64,000 bases of DNA from Cryptomeria japonica (lineage: Eukaryota; Streptophyta; Pinopsida; Cupressales; Cupressaceae). Location: contig NC_081410.1 of assembly GCF_030272615.1 (NCBI RefSeq), positions 142,008,849-142,072,848 of the forward strand. Reading direction: 5' to 3'. Position numbers and translations under genes: made by a program. The notes below the pieces were generated by a model. That model saw nothing but the letters and a program-made list of their open reading frames with translations. It was not told the DNA's origin and made no database searches. This document shows positions 1 to 12,000 of the stretch, piece by piece. Positions within the stretch are counted from its first letter, which is position 1. Every line of letters starts with the position of its first letter.

Positions 1-380
1 AATAAATTATTTATTTAAAATAATTGTGCAACTTGCATTTGTAGGAAAATGCAAGTGGGTAGAGGATAAAGGTGATTTAAATAAATGTTAATTTATTTAA
101 ATGTGAGAGGTGGGTTTTTGGGGGATTTAAATAAATAGTAATTTATTTAAATGTGAGAGAATATTTAATTAAATAAATATGATTTATTTATTTAATTAAT
201 GGTCTGAATTTGGTTAAGTGAATTAAATCAAATAAATTCAATAATTTATTTAATTAATAGGAGAAGAGGGTTAAGATGAATTAATTAAATATTAATTTAA
301 TTAATTATTAATTGATGGTTAAATAATCAAATAAATATTAAGTATTCATTTAATTAAGTGGACAAATTTATGTGACTACA
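1..380. other. AT-rich flank, possibly an LTR remnant
   Basis: No coding potential is visible. The stretch is dominated by ATTTAAAT and TTAATTAA words. Such AT-rich tracts are common in the U3 region of plant Ty3/gypsy LTRs, and the opposite strand looks broadly like the U3 of Gypsy-H at 45975. No paired LTR or terminal dinucleotide could be fixed, so this is only a suggestion. It ends abruptly at 380/381, where the truncated Copia-B LTR begins. Confidence 0.35.
74..159. repeat. Two 36-bp direct repeats, each self-complementary
   Basis: Positions 74-109 and 124-159 are the same 36 bases apart from a small change near the centre (TGTT versus TAGT). Each unit begins GATTTAAATAAAT and ends with a complementary ATTTATTTAAAT followed by GTGAGAG, so each can fold into a short AT hairpin. 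The spacing is 50 bp. No function is inferred. Confidence 0.7.
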
Positions 381-769
381 CTATGTAATCCAACGGTCAT
401 ACTTGAACCGACTTGTTTGTAATCTCTATGAGAGAATTAGGTTTTTGTTGACATGTTACTGACCTAATTGATTTGTTTATAAGGTTGATGAGTTGTTAGT
501 TTGAGTGTTGGCAAAGTTTTAGTTGAGTGTATGGTTGCTGAACCAGATGATGTATCTGCAGTTTAAGTAAAGGCAGATAGGAGCATGAAAAGGATTTGAA
601 CAAGCAAGTGTAGTGCTATTCAGATAGATCAGCAAACTCTTATTGTTTTCTAACAATTATAGCAGATTGAAATCCCCTAACTGGGTAAGCTCTAACAAGC
701 TTGCTGCTATTCAAATCCTCTAAACAGGTGATCCATTAGCTTGGATTTAAAATCCTCTACCGAAGTTAC
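381..769 (+). mobile_element. Copia-B 5' LTR, left fragment (5'-truncated)
   Basis: This segment matches the inner part of the Copia-B 3' LTR from about 13889 to 14277 almost base for base. The first roughly 470 bases of the LTR are missing, so the join at 381 is a truncation or deletion and not an original LTR end. The fragment stops at 769 because Copia-A inserted there. It resumes at 8453. The uninterrupted sequence at about 14277 shows what the site looked like before insertion. Confidence 0.88.
765..769. repeat. Target site duplication of Copia-A (GTTAC)
   Basis: GTTAC precedes the first LTR base at 770 and recurs at 8453-8457 directly after the last LTR base. The uninterrupted Copia-B LTR near 14277 has GTTAC once. 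This is the 5-bp duplication expected of Ty1/copia integration. Confidence 0.93.
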
Positions 770-2219
770 TGTTGGCAATATTACAAGGATATTGAGAAGG
801 TTGTTGATGATTATGGACATAACTGATTAAAGATGTTTTACTATCTTGATATTATTATTTTGTCATTGATGTCAAGAAATTGATTTTCTAATTCAGTATG
901 ATGTTGCCATATCTTAAGAAATATGATATGAAGATTATAAAGAAGTCGATAAAGACACAAGAAAGAATATGATGAATAAGGGGATAAGTTATTCAATGGG
1001 CAACTCTACCGAGTCAGACAATGATGAGATCTTGATGTTTTAGATTGTTTTAACATCATACATATGTTGTAAAATGTAAAGGTTAATACTATACCATGTT
1101 ATCAAGCAAAGAACCTAGTTGGTAAACCCTAAGGTTATCGCAGTCGGTTAATGAAGACAGAATGTCTACCGAGTGAAGTTTAGTATTCACCGAGTTGTAA
1201 CCGAGCTATAACATAATGCATTAAATGTTTACATGTGATATTTAATGAAAGATGTTGATGAGTTGGAGCGGATCAATGATTGGCAAGCCGTAAAAGAAGT
1301 TTGTTAAACGAATCTAAGGCAATGGAAAGTCGGCAAGAAGATCTACAACTTAGATTGAATCGCATTACCCTAACACAAGTTCCAAGGTGGGGTAAAACAT
1401 TTTCAGATTGAAAGATACAATGAACCTGGACAAGATTGAAGATCTGATGGCTATGATTGATCATGGGAAATGTGATCAAGGAGATTAAGTGGTTAGAAGA
1501 TTGTTTATAAATAAGGAACTATTGATAAACAATGTATGCGGGCAAGTGTATGCACAGGGATGCTACATAGTGATTACCGAACACAGAAGCTTGAAGACCC
1601 ATTAAATTAACAGAGTATTGATGCCCAACAGATAGACAAGATTATTTCTATGTCTAGATTGTATTGAACAAATAGGAATCTTCTTTAGCATTTCAGATGT
1701 GAAGTTGCAGATAGATTGTATTACTGTTATTTTGTGAAAGTGACAGGAAATCTCTTAACCGAGTGGACTTAACAGTCTTATATGTAAATCCTCTAACAAG
1801 GTGATATTCTGATTGAGTGTTTGAAATCCTTTGACAAGGTCACTTCTAACAAAGTGAAGATTCTAACAGATCTAAGGGAAATCCCTTAACCAGGTCACAT
1901 CTAGCAATGTGTTTGTAATCTTTAACAAGATTTTCTTTTAACCGAGCATACTCTAGAAGAGTATATTTCTTAGTGGGTCCGAAATCCCACAGTGGTTTTT
2001 CCCTATTTGGGTTTCCACGTTAAATCTGGTGTTATGAGGTTTATATTGTTCATATGCTTTTGAGTTTGCATGTTTGACAGTTTTTGATTATATGACTGAT
2101 ATATGTTACCGAGGTTGAATCTGATGTTTTTATGGATGATTAAGTTTGTATGATTCACCCCCCCCCTCTCATCTTGTTGGCTATTGGATCTGTACTTATA
2201 TTAAGTATCAGAACTATCA
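770..2219 (+). repeat. Copia-A 5' LTR
   Basis: The LTR is 1450 bp and begins TGTTGGCAATATT and ends GAACTATCA. A TATA-like element lies at 1504-1514. Near the 3' end is a block with a potential hairpin (1986-2025) and the C-rich motif GATTCACCCCC that is shared with the other copia elements here. The 3' copy at 6959-8452 is 44 bp longer because of short tandem duplications. Confidence 0.93.
1504..1514 (+). promoter_or_regulatory. TATA-like box of Copia-A 5' LTR
   Basis: TTTATAAATAA lies about 715 bp before the LTR end and is preserved in the 3' LTR near 7736-7746. It is the best core promoter candidate, with transcription expected to start some 30 bp downstream. This is inferred from the motif and its position only. 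Confidence 0.5.
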
Positions 2220-2220
2220 A

Positions 2221-2235
2221 TTGGTATTAGAACTT
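2221..2235 (+). other. Copia-A primer binding site
   Basis: TTGGTATTAGAACTT lies one base after the LTR end. It resembles TTGGTATCAGAGC, the initiator-methionine-tRNA primer site usual in plant copia elements, with some substitutions. Confidence 0.75.
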
Positions 2236-2283
2236 TTGACTCCAAAAGGAAAGTTTAAAGGCACTTGAGTTAAAGATCCAAAG

Positions 2284-5200
2284 ATGTATAAGAGGGATGC
2301 ACCTAAGCTAAATAAGTCAAGTTTCTCTACATGGCAGAAAAGGATGAAGCTACATCTATCAGGAGTTGGAGAATATGCTATATACTATCTAGAGAATGAT
2401 TTTGTTGCACCGAGCACCTATCCATTGACTATGGAAGAGATAAAGGCGAAGCAAGAACATATTCAAGCAATGATTGAAATAACATCTGCATTGACCGATT
2501 CTGAGTTTAATGATCTAGAAGGCTGCAATGATGCAAAGGCAATGTGGACTAAGCTCATATCTGTATATGGAGGAGATGAACATGTTCAAAAGGTAAAAGT
2601 TGATAGTCTAAGAGGACAACTTGAATCAATGAGGATGAATGAAGGTGAGAACATAACCCAGTACAATACAAGACTAAAGGAGATTGTAAATCAAATCAAA
2701 GGAGCAGGAGGAACTATTGAAGAAAAGGATGTGACAAGTAAGTTGTTAGGAACCCTTTTACCTGCCTATGCAATCCGAGTCTCTGCAATCAATGAATTGA
2801 GGTCTATACCTAATATGCCAGTTTCCTTGGATGCTACTATTGGTAAGCTACATGCATTTGAGTTAAGTAATTTTGATAACAGTGGGTCATCGGTAAATAA
2901 AGTTGAATATGCATTTAGTTCTTTTCATCTGAATGAATCTAATGATTACAATGAAAGAAAGTATAAGTACTTTGAAGGAGATCACAGTGGAGCAAGTGAA
3001 AGATTTCGGAAGAACATGGAGGAGGTACACAAACTGTATGAAGAAATCAGAAAGCAAGAAGAGTTTGAAGCACTATTGGCCAAAAGATTACCGAGAGGCA
3101 AAGGTAAGTATAAAGGAAAACTACCTTTGAAATGTTTCAATTGTGATAAGATTGGACATATGGCTTCTAACTGTCCTGACAAAGATTTCACTGAAAAGAG
3201 AGATTACCGAGATGAGAGACAGAAAGATAATCATTACAAAGGACACCGAGACTTCAGAAGAAGAAAGACATGCTTAATTGCTGATGAGGAATTTGAAGAT
3301 GATAAATCAGATGAGACTGATACAGAGGAAGTTGTTTATGTGCCTATCAAGGATGAATCAGATGAAGAAAGGTATGAAGAAAAAGCCCTAATATCTCACA
3401 TAAACATTAATGATTCTTGGATTATAGATAGTGGATGTTCACATCATATGAGAGGAGATAAACACAAATTTGTTATGTTAGAAGATTATGATGGAGGCTA
3501 TGTTAGATTTGGTAATGATGCACCATGTTCGGTAAGAGGTAAAGGATCCATAACACTTCTTGATAAAGCAAGATGCAATGATGTTTATTGGGTTGAAGGT
3601 TTGAAATACAACTTGTTGAGTGTAGCACCGCTAAACAACACAGGTTACCGAATAGAATTTCAGAAAGGAATTGTCAAAGTTCATGACAAGAATGGAAAGT
3701 TAGCTGCTACTGGGACACAAACAAAAGGTAATACATTTCACCTTGACTCAACTCACAATAAGTGTTTGCATGCAAAGATTGATAATACCTGGTTATGGCA
3801 TAAAAGGTTTTGTCATGTTAATTTTGATAATTTGATCAAGATAAGTAAGAAGCACAGAGTAAGAGGTCTACCGAGTCTTGAAAAACCTGAGAGTGCTATG
3901 TGCCAAGGATGCCAGATGGGTAAGATGACAAGATCCAGCTTTACAAGTAAGTCCTACACTTCTAAGGGAATTTTAGATATTGTGCACACTAATCTTTGTG
4001 GTCCTATGAAAGTTCAAAGTTATTTTGGTGATAAGTATTTCATATTATTTGTGGATGACTATTCAAGGATGATGTCAGTAATGTTTTTAAAAGAAAAATC
4101 AAAAGCTTTTCATATGTTTAAGTGGTACAAGGCTAGAATTGAAAATGAAACAGGAAGACAACTGAAATGTCTTAGATCAGATAGAGGAGGAGAGTTCACA
4201 TCTAATGAGTTCAACCTATTTTGCAATGATCATGGTATTAAAAGACAACTCTCTGCACTGAGAACTCCACAATAGAATGGAATAGCTAAAAGAAGAAATA
4301 GATCTATTGTGGATTGTGCTAGAACACTGATGATTGAGAAGAAGGTTCCACAAACATTTTGGAGAGAAGCAATAAGCATAGCTGTTTACACCTTGAACCG
4401 AGTTCAATTGAAGAAAGGTACTTTGAAGACACCTTATGAAATTTGGTATGGCAAGAAACCTAATGTAAGTTATTTTAAGATCTTTGGAAGTGAATTCTAT
4501 GTTCATAAAGATGATAGAAATGGCAAGTTTGATCAGAAAAGTGAAGAAGGAACATTTCTAGGATATTCTTCTAGAAGCAAAGCATTTAAATGTCTGATCA
4601 AATCATCTAACAAAATAGTAGAAAGTGCAAATGTGAAAATTGATGAATTTGCAGAAAGAACTGATGAAAGGAATTCCAAAGAACCGGAAGACTATGATGA
4701 ATTTGTCTATGTGCAACCGAGAAGTCCTACCGAGATAATTGTTGAAGAAAATGAAGAAAATATCCAGTTACCGAGTGATGAAGAAGATCATATAGAGCCT
4801 ACCGAGCCTATATTAGCCAAGTATGTTAGAAGACACCATGCACCAAGTTAGATTATAGGAGATAAGGATGATCCAGTGATGACAAGGAACAAACTGAGAC
4901 AGAACACATGTTTGATATCTGAATTTGAACTAAGAATAGTGAAAGAGACATTTAACAGTGAAGATTGGATAAATGCTATGACTGAAGAGATTGATCAAAT
5001 CAAGAAGAATGACACATGGACACTGGTCCCAAGACTGAAGGACAAAAATGTAATCGGTACAAAGTGGATCTTCAGAAACAAGCTAAATGAGAAAGGTGAG
5101 GTCATTTGGAACAAAGCAAGATTGGTTTGCAAAGGTTATGCCCAAGAAGAAGGAATTGATTATGGTGAGACTTTTGCACCTGTTGCTAGACTTGAAGGAG

Positions 5201-6459
5201 TTAGAACATTGTTGGCATATGTTGCTTTCAAGAACTTCAAGGTATATCAAATGGATGTCAAATCTGCATTTCTGAATGGAATATTAGAAGAAGAAGTTTT
5301 CATTGAACAACCTGAAGGATTTGTTGATGACAATAATAAAGATCAGGTATGTAAATTGAACAAAGCTTTATATGGTCTGTAACAAGCACCTAGAGCATGG
5401 TATGAAAGATTGCACTCTTATTTGATTAAGATTGGTTTTATAAGGACAAGTGAGAACAACAACATGTACATGAATGATGAAAATGGAATACTAATCTCAG
5501 CCATATTTGTTGATGATATTATATTTTGTGGAAATGACTCTTTATGCAAGAACTTTGGAAATGAAATGAGCAAAGAATTTGAGATGTCATTAATCAGTGA
5601 GATAAAGTATTTTATAGGTTTACAGATACTGCAAATGAAAAATGAGATTTTCATTACTCAATCCAAATACATAAAGGAAATCTTGAAGAAATTTGGAATG
5701 GAGGATTCAAAACTAGTAAGTACTCCCATGACTACCAACTGTAAACTATCAAAGAATGATGAATCTGCATCTGTTGATGAGACACTCTACCGATCCATGA
5801 TTGGAAAACTACAATATGTTGTTCACAATAGGCCAGATATAGCACATGCAGTAGGTATTGTTGCAAGATTCTCTGTAGATCCTAAGGAAATACACATGAC
5901 AGCAATCAAAAGAATTTTCAGATACTTGAAAGGCACTAAAGATTATGGCTTAGTATATCAGAAAGGAAATGATTTTGATCTAAAAGTTTATATTGATGCT
6001 GATTGGGCAGGCAACATTGATGACAAAAAAAGCACAAGTGGACGAGCTTTCTTCTTAGGAGAAAGACTAGTGAGTTGGCTTAGCAAGAAACAAGGATGTG
6101 TTTCTCAGTCAATAGCCGAAGCTGAATATGTTGCAGCAACACTGAATTGTACCAACATTGCATGGATCAAACAACTGTCGGAAGGTATAAATGAGAAAGT
6201 TACCGAGCCAGTAACTATATTATGTGACAATACTAGTGCCATTAATATTTCAAAGAACCCTGTTATGCACTCTAAGACAAAGCACATCTCTATCAAATAT
6301 CATTATCTTAGAGAAGAAGCTCAAGAGAAGAAAGTGGTGTTGGAATATGTCAACACAAAGGAGCAAATAGCTGATATCTTCACCAAGCCACTACCAAAGG
6401 ACACTTTTGAATATCTCAGAAGTAAGTTAGGGGTCCTACCCCTATCTTTTACTCACTGA
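2284..6459 (+). pseudogene. Copia-A gag-pol polyprotein, three nonsense codons
   Basis: One reading frame of 1391 codons encodes the polyprotein that packages, reverse-transcribes and integrates the element. It is interrupted by TAG at 4273, TAG at 4849 and TAA at 5380, with no frameshift. From the ATG at 2284 the order is: gag; a CCHC zinc knuckle (residues about 284-297); aspartic protease with D-S-G at about 382-384; integrase with the HHCC region beginning near 506; RT with a V-D-D catalytic motif near 1076-1078; and copia RNase H from about 1200 to the TGA at 6457. The first integrase aspartate position reads HTNLCGP, and the glutamate position reads AKRRNR, where the family normally has D and E. 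Even without the stops the integrase is therefore probably dead. The two TAG codons sit where relatives have glutamine. Confidence 0.95.
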
Positions 6460-6945
6460 CCGAGTTCGGTGAAAGCATCACTTCGATGAATCTATTGAAT
6501 ATATTTTGGGGAGCTGATGCTGGAGTGATACACTTTAGAATTTTTTTTCTGAAAGTGTACTGGAAATAATACTGGGATAATACAGAAAATGATACAGGAA
6601 ACAGGAAATGTAAACAAATGCTCTGACCGAGACTCAGGTGATACACAACAACAGGAAATAACTTCTTACAAAAAGAAATTATGTTTTAGCTCTATTCTTT
6701 TTGGCATTGTTGTCAAAGGGGGAGAAGACCAAGAAGGAGAAGACCTACCTAGAGGGAGAAGACCAAGAAGGAGAAGATCTACCAAAAGGGGAGAAGACCT
6801 GAGAAGACTGAGAGAAGACTACAGATTGAAATAAAGACTGAAAATAGAAGAGAAGTCTAATGTATGGGGGAGAGCATTTCAGCATTTCACAATCACAGCA
6901 ATCCGAATTTTTAAAGGTCAAATCAATTGGTTTTGCCATCAATGC
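6460..6945 (+). other. Copia-A 3' untranslated region with purine-rich repeats
   Basis: No coding sequence continues here. At 6714-6728 there is CAAAGGGGGAGAAGA, which closely resembles the true polypurine tract further on. From 6720 to about 6822 the plus strand carries five or six imperfect GGAGAAGAC units, giving an almost pure purine run. No separate gene was seen. Confidence 0.7.
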
Positions 6946-6958
6946 CAAAGGGGGAGAT
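6946..6958 (+). other. Copia-A polypurine tract
   Basis: CAAAGGGGGAGAT lies directly against the TG of the 3' LTR at 6959. This is the expected plus-strand priming site. Confidence 0.88.
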
Positions 6959-8452
6959 TGTTGGCAATATTACAAGGATATTGAGAAGGTTGTTGATGAT
7001 TATGGACATAACTGATTAAAGATGTTTTACTATCTTGATATTATTATTTTGTCATTGATGTCAAGAAATTGATTTTCTAATTCAGTATGATGTTGCCATA
7101 TCTTAAGAAATATGATATGAAGATTATAAAGAAGTCGGTAAAGACACAGGAAAGAATATGATGAATAAGGGGATAAGTTATTCAATGGGTAACTCTACCG
7201 ATTCAGACAATGATGAGATCTTGATGTTTTAGATTGTTTTAACATCATACATATGTTGTAAAATGTAAAGGTTAATACTATACTATGTTATCAAGCAAAG
7301 AACCTAGTTGGTAAACCCTAAGGAACCTAGTCGGTAAACCCTAAGGTTATCATAGTCAGTTAATGAAGATAGAATGTCTATCGAGTGAAGTTTAGTATTC
7401 ACCGAGTTGTAACCGAGCTATAACATAATGCATTAAATGTTTACATGTGATATTTAATGAAAGATGCTGATGAGCTGGAGCGGATCAATGATTGGCAAGC
7501 TGTAAAAGAAGTTTGTTGAACGAATCTAAGGCAATGGAAAGTCAGCAAGAAGATCTACAGCTTAGATTGAATCGCATTACCCTAACACAAGTTCCAAGGT
7601 GATTGTGCAAGTTCCAAGGCGGGGTAAAACATTTTCAGATCGAAAGATACAATGAACCTGGACAAGATTGAAGATTTGATGGCTATGATTGATCATGGGA
7701 AATGTGATCAAGGAGATTAAGCGGTTAGAAGATTGTTTATAAATAAGGAACTGTTGATAAACAATGTATGCAGGCAAGTGTATGCACAGGGATGCTACAT
7801 AGTGATTACCGAGCACAGAAGCTTGGAGACCTATTAAATTAACAGAGTATTGATGCCCAACAGATAGACAAGATTAGTTCTATGTCTAGATTGTATTGAA
7901 CAAATAGGAATCTGCTTTAGCATTTCAGATGTGAAGTTGTAGATAGATTGTATTATTGTTATTTTGTGAAAGTGACAGGAAATCTCTTAATCGAGTGGAC
8001 TTAATAGTCTTATATGTAAATCCTCTAACAAGGTGACATTCTGATTGAGTGTTTGAAATCCTTTGACAAGGTCACTTCTAACAAAGTGAAGATCCTAACA
8101 GATCTGAGGGAAATCCCTTAACCGAGTCACATCTAGCAATGTGTTTGTAATCTTTAACAGGATTTGCTTTTAAACGAGCATACTCTAGAAGAGTATATTT
8201 CTTAGTGGGTCCGAAATCCCACAGTGGTTTTTCCCTATTTGGGTTTCCACGTTAAATCTGGTGTTATGAGGTTTATATTGTTCATATGCTTTTGAGTTTG
8301 CATGTTTGACAATTTTTTATTATATGACTCATATATGTTACCGAGGTTGAATCTGATGTTTTTATGGATGATTAAGTTTGTATGATTCACCCCCCCCCCT
8401 CTCATCTTGTTGGCTATTGGAGCTGTACTTATATTAAGTATTAGAACTATCA
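6959..8452 (+). repeat. Copia-A 3' LTR
   Basis: The copy is 1494 bp, matching 770-2219. It differs by about 3 percent and carries two extra short tandem duplications: a 22-bp unit containing GGTAAACCCTAAGG near 7298-7343, and a unit containing CAAGTTCCAAGG near 7588-7620. These account for the extra length. It is followed by the GTTAC target duplication. Confidence 0.93.
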
Positions 8453-9004
8453 GTTACTCCTTACAGGGTATTGCTTCTAACAAGGCATTATAGTCAATCC
8501 CTTAACCGGGTGGTCCCTAATAGGATTTGTTCTTAACAGGACTTTTGTAAATCTTTAATAGGCTAGGCTCCTAACAGGGCAAACTTCAAAAGAGTTCAAA
8601 TAGTTATCTTGTGAGTCTCATCCCACTGTGGTTTTTCCCATTTGGGTTTCCACGCCAAAAATATTGTGTCAAGTGGTGAATGTTTTTGTGGTTGTGACCT
8701 TATGGTTAATTTGCTTAACTACTTAATCCACTTTGATAAATCATGATAACCGGAAGCATTGTGAAATGAAGTTTTACTTATGTCAATAAAATAATTTGGA
8801 TGTTTATGAGTTTGAAGTTGTTTACTGTTAGTTTTTTGTAACAGTCAACCGATTTATCTTGACAGTAATATTGCATTGATAGTTCTAAGTTTACTTTGAG
8901 AGATTTATTTTGAGATTGGTGAAGTTAGTATCAATTTTTCTATCTACTGATTCACCCCCCCTCTTAGTACTTGACCGGATTCTTATTCTTTCATCATATG
9001 ATCA
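8453..9004 (+). mobile_element. Copia-B 5' LTR, right fragment
   Basis: This continues the Copia-B 5' LTR after the Copia-A insertion and corresponds to about 14273-14852 of the 3' LTR. It includes the shared hairpin-capable block at 8622-8660 and ends TGATCA at 9004, next to a primer binding site. Confidence 0.9.
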
Positions 9005-9020
9005 GTTGGTATCAGGGCTT
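9005..9020 (+). other. Copia-B primer binding site
   Basis: GTTGGTATCAGGGCTT follows the LTR end and is close to the initiator-methionine-tRNA primer site consensus of plant copia elements. Confidence 0.78.
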
Positions 9021-9074
9021 ATCAAGTCGTCTAAGTTCTAAGCCTAACAGATTGAGGAAAATATCTTGCAGATC

Positions 9075-12000
9075 ATGATGAAGAAGGAAGGTCTCAAGTT
9101 TAATAGAGAGAACTATAGGATATGGAGTGATAGAATGAAAATTTATATCAAGAGTCTAGGAAATCAATACTGGGAACATGTTGTTGCTCAATATGTTGCA
9201 CCTAATGGGACTATGAATGATGATCGAAAGAAAGAGAAACAAGAAAATAATCAAGCATTAGAGGCTATTATCAATTCTTTGTCTGATGTAGAGTATGTAG
9301 ATGTTCATGGTCTTGAGACTTTATATGATGTATGGAAAAAACTTGAAGAGATTTATAGCGGTGATGAACATGTTAAGATTGCTTAAGAAGGGAGTCTAAG
9401 AGGAAATTTTTATGACATGAGGATGGCTGAAGGTGAGAATATCCAGCAGTATGGTCAAAGGATAAAAGAGATAGTTGGTGAAATTAAGAGTGTAGAAGGT
9501 AAAGTGGAAGATTCCATAGTGATCAGTAAGGTACTGAGAACCCTGCTACCGGTCTACGCTATCTGAGTTGCAACCATTTAGGAGCTAAAGTCTATTGAAA
9601 AAACTAAGGTAACCCTTGACTCTATCATTGGCAAGCTTACTGCTTTTGAATTAAATGGTTATGATGGCAGTGTATAGAAATCCGAGTCTGCATTTAGAGA
9701 TTTTGTTTCTAACCCATCTATGAGGAAAATTAGAGATGTCAGTCACAGTTATGAATCTAGATCTAGCAGAGAAGCTAATGATGAAGACCGATTAGTTGAG
9801 CTTGAAGCATTGTTGGTCAAGCGGTTGCCTAGAGGTACTGGTAAATATAGAGGTAAATTACCTTTAAAATCTTTTGCATGCAACAAGATTGGACACATAG
9901 CTGCTAACTGTCCTAATGGTGATAATGAGCACAAATGAGAGAAATTCAAGAAGTATAAGGGTAAAGAAAAAAGAGATTGTCTTATTTTTGTTGAAGGTGG
10001 TATCACTGATGAGGAATTTGATGGTGATGCTAATGAAGATATTATGTTTGTAGCCATTAAAGACTAGATATCTGATCAGAAGGCGGTAGTATCTCGAATG
10101 GATAACTATGATGATTGATCATTCATAGCGGTTGTTCACATCACATGACCGGTGACTAGAGGAAATTTATTTCTTTGAAGGAATTTCATGGTGGAGTCGT
10201 AAGATTTGGTAATGACTCACCCTGCATGGTTAAAGGTAAGGTAGCTATTTCTCTTAATGAAAAGAGCAGTGCAGATGATGTCTACTAGGTTGAAGGTTTA
10301 AAGCACAATCTTTTGAGTGTGGCACAACTAAATGATAGAGGATACCCATTGGAGTTTGAGAATGGTATGTGCAAAATCTATGGGAGCAAAGGTGAACTGA
10401 TTGCAACCGGTAAGCAAACTAAAGGTAACCTGTTTCACCTTCATCCTAAAGTCAGAAACTATTTAATTGCAAAGATAGATGATAGTTGGCTTTGGCAAAG
10501 GATATTTAGTCATATAAACTTTGATAACATTGTTAAAGTGAGTAAGTCCAAGACAGTGAGAGGTTTTCCTCAGTTGGACAAACTGGCTAATGCTCTATGT
10601 AAGGAATGTCAGTTGGGAAAGATGACATCCCCAACTTTCAAGAGAAAATATTTTTCAGCGGAACATTTGTTAGATTTGGTTCATACAGATCTTTGTGGAC
10701 CAATAAGGACAAAAAGTATTCAAGGTGACATATATTTTATGATCTTCACTGATGATTGCTAAAGGATGATGTGGGTCACATTTAGCTGAGAAGGAGAGTG
10801 GTGAGAAGATAAAGTGTCTGAGGACTGATCAAGGCGGCGAATTTACTTCTGAGGAATTCACTAGATATTGTGAAGAAAATGGTATCAAACGACAACTTTC
10901 TGCACCAAGGACACCACAACAGAATGGTATCACAAAGAGAAACAACTGGTCAGTTGTTGAAGCTGCTAGGATGATATTGATACAAGGAGGTGTAGCGAAG
11001 ATTTTTGAGAGAAGTTGTCAGCACAACTGTCTACACTATGAACCGGATTCTGGTAAAGAGAGGTAAGGACAAGACTCCTTATGAATACTGGTATGGAAGA
11101 TAACCTAATTTTAGTTATTTCAAGATATTTGGTAGCAAATGTTTTATTAAGAGAGGTGATTATGTTAGAAAATTTGAAGCTAAAAGTGATGAAGGTATAT
11201 TTCTTGGTTATTCCACCAAGAGTAAGGCCTACAAGTGTTTTAAAAGCTAGACACAAAGAATTATTGAGAGTGTTGATGTTCGAGTGGATGAATATCCTGA
11301 AGTCTCAGAGGAAACCAGTTTGGAGAAAAAGGATGAAGATCCTTGCATTTTGTTTTTGGAACCAGAAATTGTGAAACTTGAAACCGGCAAAGCAAATACT
11401 GATGGACCAGTTCAACCGGAACAAATAAATACAAAAGAAGATGATGATAATGAATAAGATGAACCTAAAGATAATGATCATGTTATTCTGAGATATGTGA
11501 AACTCAATCACAATCCTGAATAGATTACCAGAAGAAGAATCAGAGAGAATTATTGCATGATCTACACTATTGAACCAAGAACTGCTAAGGAAGCATTTGG
11601 TGATGATCATTGGGTTAAAGCTATGGAGGAAGAACTAGATCAAATTGATAAGAACAACACATGGACCTTAGTACCCCGACCGGTAAATAAAAATGTGATA
11701 GGTACTAAGTAGGTATTCAGGAACAAGTTGAATGAAGATGGTGTTGTAGTTCGCAACAAAGCTAGGTTGGTTTGCAAAGGTTATGCACAAGAGGACGGAG
11801 AAGATTATGGTGAGACTTTTGCACTAGTGGCAAGACTGGAAGGTGTCAGAAATTTAATTGCATTTGCAGCACATAATAAATTCAAGGTATACTAGATGGA
11901 TGTTAAGTCAACATTTTGGAATGGGTTGGTGGAAGAAGCAGCCAGATGGTTATGCTTTGACTGATGGGAAAGACATGGTATGTATATTGCATAAGGATGT

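Larger units (their letters stand above)
770..8452 (+). mobile_element. Copia-A: complete Ty1/copia retrotransposon
   Basis: This is a full LTR retrotransposon of about 7.7 kb. It has LTRs at 770-2219 and 6959-8452 starting TGTTGGCA and ending TATCA, a primer binding site at 2221, gag-pol at 2284-6459, a polypurine tract at 6946-6958 and matching 5-bp target duplications. The domain order gag, protease, integrase, RT, RNase H places it in Ty1/copia. By eye the LTRs differ at roughly 45-50 aligned positions, about 3 percent, mostly transitions, so it is not a recent insertion. Three nonsense codons and changed integrase residues mean it is not autonomous now. It lies inside the older Copia-B 5' LTR. 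Confidence 0.95.
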
